Notes under the pieces: model-generated
Databases searched by the model: none
What the model was told of the DNA's origin: nothing
The model's input: the letters and a program-made list of their open reading frames with translations, nothing else
Assembly: GCA_016234805.1 (NCBI GenBank)
Contig: JACRNU010000069.1
Coordinates: 1 to 64,000, forward strand
Direction: 5' to 3'
Length of the DNA: 64,000 nucleotides
DNA from: Elusimicrobiota bacterium
Lineage (GTDB): Bacteria; Elusimicrobiota; Elusimicrobia; UBA1565; UBA9628
Shown: positions 56,885 through 64,000 of the stretch, piece by piece
How the letters are laid out: each line of letters opens with the position of its first letter
Numbering within the stretch: position 1 is the stretch's first letter
Position numbers and translations under genes: made by a program

Positions 56885-58540
56885 TCACTGGTGCTCTCCC
56901 AGGGCGAATTCCTCGACCGGCTCCGTGCTGAAGGAGTACGGGAGGAACCCCCAGGAGTCCGCGTAGAACCCGGCCTGGCCGGTCCACCCGCTGATGAGCC
57001 GCAGGGGTACGCTGGAGCGCACCTGGATCTCGCGGTCGTGCCGGATGACGTGCCCTTGGGAGAGCCTTGGCTCGCCCAAGAGGCTGTTATTGGAATTGAC
57101 CCGGGAGAGCGCGAAGAGATCCCCCTTCTTCATGGCCTCGTACCCTCCCTTGGATTCATCGAGAGGGATGGCTCCCGCCTTCTCCATGTAATATTGCAGC
57201 CCCCAATGGCCCGCGAAGAAGACCTTCTTGCCGGCTGCCACGACCGGCCCCGCGACCTCGGAAGCGAACCTCTTCTGGCTGTCCGCGTACCTGCGGTCCA
57301 CCCAGGCTGAACCCAAGCCCACTGCCAGGGTGAGGGCCAGACTCGCGGCGTAGACCACGGCCAGGATCCGGGGCTTGAGGGATCCCTCCAATCTCCCGGC
57401 CAGCAGGAACACGAACGGCGGGGTCAAAAACAGCACGATCCTAGCGAGCACGCCCCAATACAGGCATAGCTGGAGTGCCGCGGCAGCGCAGATCCACGCT
57501 GTCCAAAGGATCCAGCCAGGGGAGCGCCGCGTCTCAGGCAGGCCCAGGGACAGGAACCCGGCCATGGCCGAGGCCGCGGACACGAATCCAAAGACCCGGT
57601 CCGGGAGAGCCACGGCGCGGAGGTCGAAAGCAGGCAGGAGGAGCAACCCGGCAGCCGCGCCGGCAACCGCGAGCAGTCCCGGCCTGCGTCGGAGCACCCA
57701 GAAAGGCCAGGCCGCTGTCGCCACCCCGCAGGCTCCTGCAAACGCGAAGAAGGCCCTCAGCTTGTACGGCCATGAGGTCAGCCCGTAGCTGCGGCGCAGG
57801 ACCCCGAGAGTCGGGCCCATCCCGCCAAGACCGGCAAGGTCCTGCCAGAGCGCCACCCCCAGGGCAGGAAGCAGGGTCCAGCCGCAGAACCCCATGGCCC
57901 CCTCCACGCCGCGTCCCCGTTGGAGGAGCAGGGCCGCGGCAGGAACGAGGAACAAGACCGCCCCGGTCTTCGAGAGCACTGCCAAGGCAAGCAGAGCCAT
58001 GCCGGCGCGTTCCCACCGCTGCCTGCCGTCTTCGACCCCGCGGACGAGAGCGTAGAGCCCGGAGACCCCGAAAGCGAACGCGGGCTTTTCCGCCATAAGG
58101 TGCCCCATGTTCACCAGATAGGCCGGCCCAGCCAGCACGATGAGCACCGGCAGGAGCGGCCTGGCCAAAAACCGCGCCGCCAGAAGGTAGAGCGCCCCTG
58201 CCGCGAGCATGTCGAAGGGCAGGAAGGCCAGCCGCGTCACCCACTCCCTGCCGCCCGTCAGCGACAGCACCGGCGCGAGCAGGTAGGACAAGAGCGGCGG
58301 GTTGTTGTTGACCCGCGCCATGGTCTCAGAAACCCCGTACCAGTTGAAGGCAAAGCCTCCCGGCCTGAAAGGGTCCGCGAGCAGATGTTCGGCCGTGAAC
58401 AGGAAGAGCGGCTCGTCCATGTGGAACGCCTTGCCCAGGAAAGGCAGGGCGAGGAGCACGCTGAAGGCGACCGCGGTCGAGAGCGGAGCCCAGGCGCCGG
58501 GCTTAGACCCCGGAACGGGACAGCGGTCCGAGCCAGGCAC
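56885..58540 (-). CDS. PMT/ArnT-like membrane glycosyltransferase 4
   Basis: The protein has 551 residues with about 11 membrane segments. The catalytic-type loop is FHMDEPLFLFTAEHLL. It shares LPFDMLAAGALYLLAARF, MGHLMAEKPAFAFG, FFAGHWGLQYYMEKAG and the tail GFYADSWGFLPYSFSTEPVEEF with the genes at 50308 and 52020. The start is GTG at 58540, nine bases after GGGAGG. This GTG is inside a GGTGCCTGGCTC-type repeat, so the first residues (PGSDRCPVPGS) are repeat-encoded. Confidence 0.8.
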   Translation of the reverse strand: MPGSDRCPVPGSKPGAWAPLSTAVAFSVLLALPFLGKAFHMDEPLFLFTAEHLLADPFRPGGFAFNWYGVSETMARVNNNPPLLSYLLAPVLSLTGGREWVTRLAFLPFDMLAAGALYLLAARFLARPLLPVLIVLAGPAYLVNMGHLMAEKPAFAFGVSGLYALVRGVEDGRQRWERAGMALLALAVLSKTGAVLFLVPAAALLLQRGRGVEGAMGFCGWTLLPALGVALWQDLAGLGGMGPTLGVLRRSYGLTSWPYKLRAFFAFAGACGVATAAWPFWVLRRRPGLLAVAGAAAGLLLLPAFDLRAVALPDRVFGFVSAASAMAGFLSLGLPETRRSPGWILWTAWICAAAALQLCLYWGVLARIVLFLTPPFVFLLAGRLEGSLKPRILAVVYAASLALTLAVGLGSAWVDRRYADSQKRFASEVAGPVVAAGKKVFFAGHWGLQYYMEKAGAIPLDESKGGYEAMKKGDLFALSRVNSNNSLLGEPRLSQGHVIRHDREIQVRSSVPLRLISGWTGQAGFYADSWGFLPYSFSTEPVEEFALGEHQ

Positions 58541-58542
58541 CT

Positions 58543-58596
58543 ATGGTTGCCTCCCACAACGATGGACGCAACCATTCCCTCGCTTAGGCTCGGTCA
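58543..58596 (-). repeat. 54-bp structured repeat, copy 2, before glycosyltransferase 4
   Basis: It matches 35257-35310 at 46 of 54 bases, with stem ATGGTTGC / GCAACCAT and GGGAGG in the loop. It lies between the stop of the RAM-domain gene and the GTG start of the glycosyltransferase gene and supplies that gene's ribosome-binding site. Confidence 0.7.
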
Positions 58597-58824
58597 AAGG
58601 TTCGTCGTGACCAGGGTCTCGGTCGCGGAAACCCCGGGGATGCCGCGGATCTGCGCCGTGATCAGGTGGCTGAGCTTGTCGATGGTGTCCGACTCGATGC
58701 TCAGGATGGCGTCCCAGCCGCCGAACACCATGTAGACCTCGGTGACGCCCTCCACGGAGCGGAACTTCTTGATCGCGTCGGACTCCAGCCCGGGCGCGAT
58801 GCGGCACAACACAAAGGCTTTCAT
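58594..58824 (-). CDS. Stand-alone Lrp/AsnC ligand-binding (RAM) domain protein
   Basis: The protein has 76 residues, covering only the RAM domain: MKAFVLCRIAPGLES, VEGVTEVYMVFGGWDAILSIES and a final IPGVSATETLVTTNL. The DNA-binding half of Lrp is absent. Such proteins form ring-shaped assemblies that bind amino acids; their target here is unknown. Its stop lies in the 54-bp repeat. Confidence 0.85.
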   Translation of the reverse strand: MKAFVLCRIAPGLESDAIKKFRSVEGVTEVYMVFGGWDAILSIESDTIDKLSHLITAQIRGIPGVSATETLVTTNL

Positions 58825-58912
58825 GAAGGAAGTTATATCAAACTATCCCGCGCTCTTCCACGCCCGGCCCCTCTTCCCGACCAACGGCGCGGCAGGAAAA
58901 TCCAATCCCGCC

Positions 58913-58941
58913 TTGACAAGTTTTGGAAGCGGGGCTACACT
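58913..58941 (+). promoter_or_regulatory. sigma70 promoter of the plus-strand orphan gene
   Basis: TTGACA (58913-58918), a 17-base spacer and TACACT (58936-58941) form a strong promoter about 90 bases before the start at 59031. The remainder of the 206-bp gap from 58825 shows no gene. Confidence 0.65.
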
Positions 58942-59030
58942 TCTTGAGCAGACCGCAGCCTCCCGAAAGTCATCATTTCCAGGCGCCGATCCTGCATCGA
59001 CAAGAAAGCCTGATGACGCGAGAATGAATC

Positions 59031-60563
59031 ATGCCTGACGACATCCCCGATTTCTCCAAAGAGAAGGCCGGGCCGTCCAGGCTCGCGGTCCTTGGGCTGA
59101 GCCTCGCCGTGGGAGGCACCGGCGTCTTCTTCTGTTACAGGCAGTTCGGGCCTGAAAAAAACAAGAAGCCGGCCCGAGCTGGATCCCCAGCGCCCTCCCT
59201 GGATGGCCTCCGGTCGAACCTCAAAGTCGACCGACAGGCCGCCACAGCCATGCTGCTGGCCGCGGATGGCGCCCCGGCTGACGACAAAGCCGGGGACAGG
59301 TTCCCGACGGGCGAGCACATGCTCCAGACGTATTACGGCGATGACGCCGCGGGCGCCGGCCGCAGGCGCGCTCCGCTCACGAGGGACCAGGTGCGCGACA
59401 TGAGGAACGGCCCGATCGTGGCCGCGACGGCCGACACCAGCGACGCCGCGATGGGCACCATCAGAATGGGAGTCACCAAGAAGGACGTGCGGTCCATGGC
59501 CATGTCGAAGCTGCGCGGCCTGCGCAGCATCGTCAATGACGCATTGAAGCAATTCACCTGGACCCATGAAAACCTGTGGGATGCCGGCACCTCCCAGTAC
59601 GACTCCGGCGAACCAGTCGGGACCGCGCCGCCGCCCGTTGCCATGGTGGATTCCGCCGGACCGATCACCCCTCCGCCGACTCCCCTATCCATCGGCGCCC
59701 CGCAATGCGCCGCGACTCATTTCTTCGACTCGAGGCTTGGCAGCTGCATGCCGCTGAAGGAATCGCCCCTGAAAAACACGCGCTGGAGGGACCGGTTCTC
59801 CCGGGTGGAGCAATTGCTCGGGAGGGATCCGGAGAATGGGCTGATCCGATTGGAGTTGGAACATGGACGGAAAGTCAGCTGCCCTCCAGGAGAGAATGGG
59901 ATCGCTCATCCCTGCAGGGTCGGCGATTTGCGGAGGAATTCCATCCGCGACGCGTTGATCCTGTCCAAGGAGCTCCACGAAATCGCCCGGGAGATCAGGG
60001 GGATCGACTCCGACGGCGCCGGCAGGATCTCCGCCTATGGACAGCGTCTCATGAATGGCGCCGCGGCGCTGGCGAAGAAGCTGGCTGCGGGGGGCGACCC
60101 CTTGAACGTCTTGACCTCGGGCGCGGCGTCCATCCCCGCCTGGGAGGGGGTGGCGGTCCCGACGGAGAACGACAGCAGATGCTTCCTCGACCCGGTCTAT
60201 GCGGCTTCACCGCTGTGCCCGCAGGCTTCCGTCGCTTCGTCCGAGCCGCAGGCGCCATTCACCGGCGGCGCCGCTTCCGGGTCCGGAGGCAAGACAGCGT
60301 ATGCCACCGACCTCCTGATCACGGATCTCGCCACGGGGATGACCTACATCCCCACCCAAGAGCAAGCCGATGAATGGAGAAGGAACGGAGACAAGTCGAT
60401 CTATTACTTGCCCTCCCGAAAACCCTACAGCGGACCCTGGCCGACCGGATTGGGGGCTCGCCCCGCGACCGATGGGCGCTTCAACTACGCGAAGCTGCTG
60501 GAAGGCGGGGCGAAAGCGTATGCCAAGAAGTCGTGGCCGGAATCTCCGGGGCAGGACAAGTAA
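59031..60563 (+). CDS. Membrane-anchored protein of unknown function
   Basis: The protein has 510 residues and is the only long plus-strand gene after 2541. One membrane segment (LAVLGLSLAVGGTGVFFCY, about 18-36) comes near the N-terminus after a short acidic head, so most of the protein should lie outside the inner membrane. It has no repeats or coiled coil that I can see. Four to six Cys (for example CAATHFFDSRLGSC near 225-238, then CPPG...CRVG) could form disulfides. A short EF-hand-like DSDGAGRIS stretch (near 322) is too isolated to call. The ribosome-binding site is weak. Promoter at 58913-58941. I recognise no family. Confidence 0.55.
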   Translation: MPDDIPDFSKEKAGPSRLAVLGLSLAVGGTGVFFCYRQFGPEKNKKPARAGSPAPSLDGLRSNLKVDRQAATAMLLAADGAPADDKAGDRFPTGEHMLQTYYGDDAAGAGRRRAPLTRDQVRDMRNGPIVAATADTSDAAMGTIRMGVTKKDVRSMAMSKLRGLRSIVNDALKQFTWTHENLWDAGTSQYDSGEPVGTAPPPVAMVDSAGPITPPPTPLSIGAPQCAATHFFDSRLGSCMPLKESPLKNTRWRDRFSRVEQLLGRDPENGLIRLELEHGRKVSCPPGENGIAHPCRVGDLRRNSIRDALILSKELHEIAREIRGIDSDGAGRISAYGQRLMNGAAALAKKLAAGGDPLNVLTSGAASIPAWEGVAVPTENDSRCFLDPVYAASPLCPQASVASSEPQAPFTGGAASGSGGKTAYATDLLITDLATGMTYIPTQEQADEWRRNGDKSIYYLPSRKPYSGPWPTGLGARPATDGRFNYAKLLEGGAKAYAKKSWPESPGQDK

Positions 60564-60579
60564 GGGACCGTCTGGACCG

Positions 60580-61274
60580 TCAGCGCCTGCGGTTCCACTC
60601 GTCCGAGCGGTACTTCTCCGTAAGCCTGCCTGCCTCAGCCAGCCATGAGGCCTCAGGGGCCTCGAGCCAAGCGCAGGGCCAGGCAGCCCTGACTCCCTCG
60701 GCGACAGCTTTGCGGAGGGCATCGGTCCCCAGGCCGCTGAGTTCCGGGCGCAGGGAGCCCTGGTAGAGCCCTCTGCCAGGCTTGCGGCGCAGGGCGCCGC
60801 CGAGGAGCTTCTTGCCGCCGGAAGTCAGGAGGTCGAAGGGGCTCGGTTCCGCGAAGCAGGCGTTTAGCTCGCCACCCCCCGCGGGGGGGGCGAGCAGCGG
60901 GGGGGGCACCGCGAAGCCAGCCACTGCGGTCTCCAAACCGCGCGAAGCGAGCGCTTCTCCGATGGCCCGGTGCATGCGCTCGTAGACGCCGAGCGCGGAG
61001 CTCAGGCGCTCCCACGGGAAGACCACGGAGAAGGTGAGGTCCCCGTCGTGGAACACGATGCCTCCGCCCGTGGGCCTGCGCACGATGGGCATGCCGGCCA
61101 TGCCTTTGGCTTGGGCCGCGCCTTGAGCCATGGCAAAGGGCTGTGCCAGACCGAAGGTCACGGCTTGGCCGGCCCAATCGTAAATGCGCAGAAACCCGGC
61201 ACCATCAGGAGCGAGGCCCAGCACTGCCTCGTCGAGAGCCATCTGGCCCGCAGCGTCGAGGGTGATGCCGCGGC

Positions 61275-61284
<10 letters not shown>
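60580..61284 (-). CDS. Lipoate-protein ligase A family enzyme
   Basis: The protein has 234 residues with the LplA/LipB/BPL fold motifs [21 protein letters not shown] and [24 protein letters not shown], where the second contains the conserved lipoate-binding Lys. It attaches lipoate or octanoate to a carrier domain. Its gene overlaps gcvP by ten bases, so the glycine-cleavage H protein is the likely acceptor. The GTG at 61284 is chosen because the family N-terminus (LLSRG...MALDEAVL) begins there. A hairpin-forming G/C run (60867-60895) encodes a Pro/Gly-rich loop. Confidence 0.85.
60867..60895 (-). repeat. GC-rich palindrome in frame in the lipoate ligase gene
   Basis: GCTCGCC and GGCGAGC flank a run of C followed by a run of G, forming a long GC hairpin. 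It encodes [10 protein letters not shown] in a variable loop of the enzyme. It may be a further in-frame palindromic insertion, but I see no second copy. Confidence 0.45.

Positions 61285-64000
<2,716 letters not shown>

Overview
The window is GC-rich bacterial DNA with dense, mostly leftward (minus-strand) gene packing and many 1- or 4-base start/stop overlaps (TGATG, ATGA, GTGA). The cell envelope gene content (two PorV/PorQ-type outer-membrane proteins, a secretin, EnvC/FtsX, a Tad pilus) indicates a Gram-negative (diderm) organism. The mix of Tad pilus, PorV family, FlgD-like Ig repeats, many receiver proteins and PMT-type glycosyltransferases resembles what I know of Elusimicrobiota. That placement is an inference; no rRNA or other decisive marker lies in the window. 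I see no tRNA, rRNA, CRISPR array or insertion sequence.

Layout. (1) 1-2541: a plus-strand accessory patch between the 3' ends of two caspase-like peptidase genes. It holds an AbiEi antitoxin gene with a palindromic operator in its promoter, a truncated AbiEii toxin gene, and an opposing AAA/DUF4143 ATPase gene. (2) 2546-7087: FtsH protease, TadE- and TadG-like minor pilin genes and a DUF2332-like protein. (3) 7110-12799: a two-component cluster (LuxR-type regulator, receiver-kinase hybrid, membrane histidine kinase, receiver, winged-helix protein with a degenerate receiver, small membrane protein). (4) 13014-24772: a long Tad pilus operon read leftward from a good sigma70 promoter at 24781-24809. 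Its order is two Flp-type pilins, TadE, CpaB, short secretin, a TadZ-TadA fusion, TadB, TadC, TPR protein, HAMP membrane sensor and Ser/Thr kinase. (5) 24843-32671: surface and outer-membrane proteins, including an 1187-residue FlgD-repeat protein coupled to a PorV-like protein. (6) 32711-44897: housekeeping and cell-envelope genes (tsaD, ctpA-like, envC, ftsX, glgA, scpB, scpA, trpS, an M50 protease). (7) 44922-58824: a receiver protein, a DUF4175-like giant, four PMT-type glycosyltransferases, a second M50-like protein, two tandem receivers, a K+ channel and a lone RAM domain. (8) 58913-64000: a plus-strand gene of unknown function with its own promoter, then lplA and gcvP (the latter running off the window).

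The most unusual signals are: the single-chain TadZ-TadA ATPase; small palindromic elements inserted in frame inside conserved genes (scpB, trpS, gcvP, tsaD, the DUF4175 gene, probably lplA and the kinase linker), one of them in both orientations; a 54-bp repeat with a covarying stem just upstream of two unrelated genes; hairpins that overlap ribosome-binding sites; and a response regulator whose receiver has lost its phosphorylation site. All family calls come from reading translated sequence and were not checked against any database.
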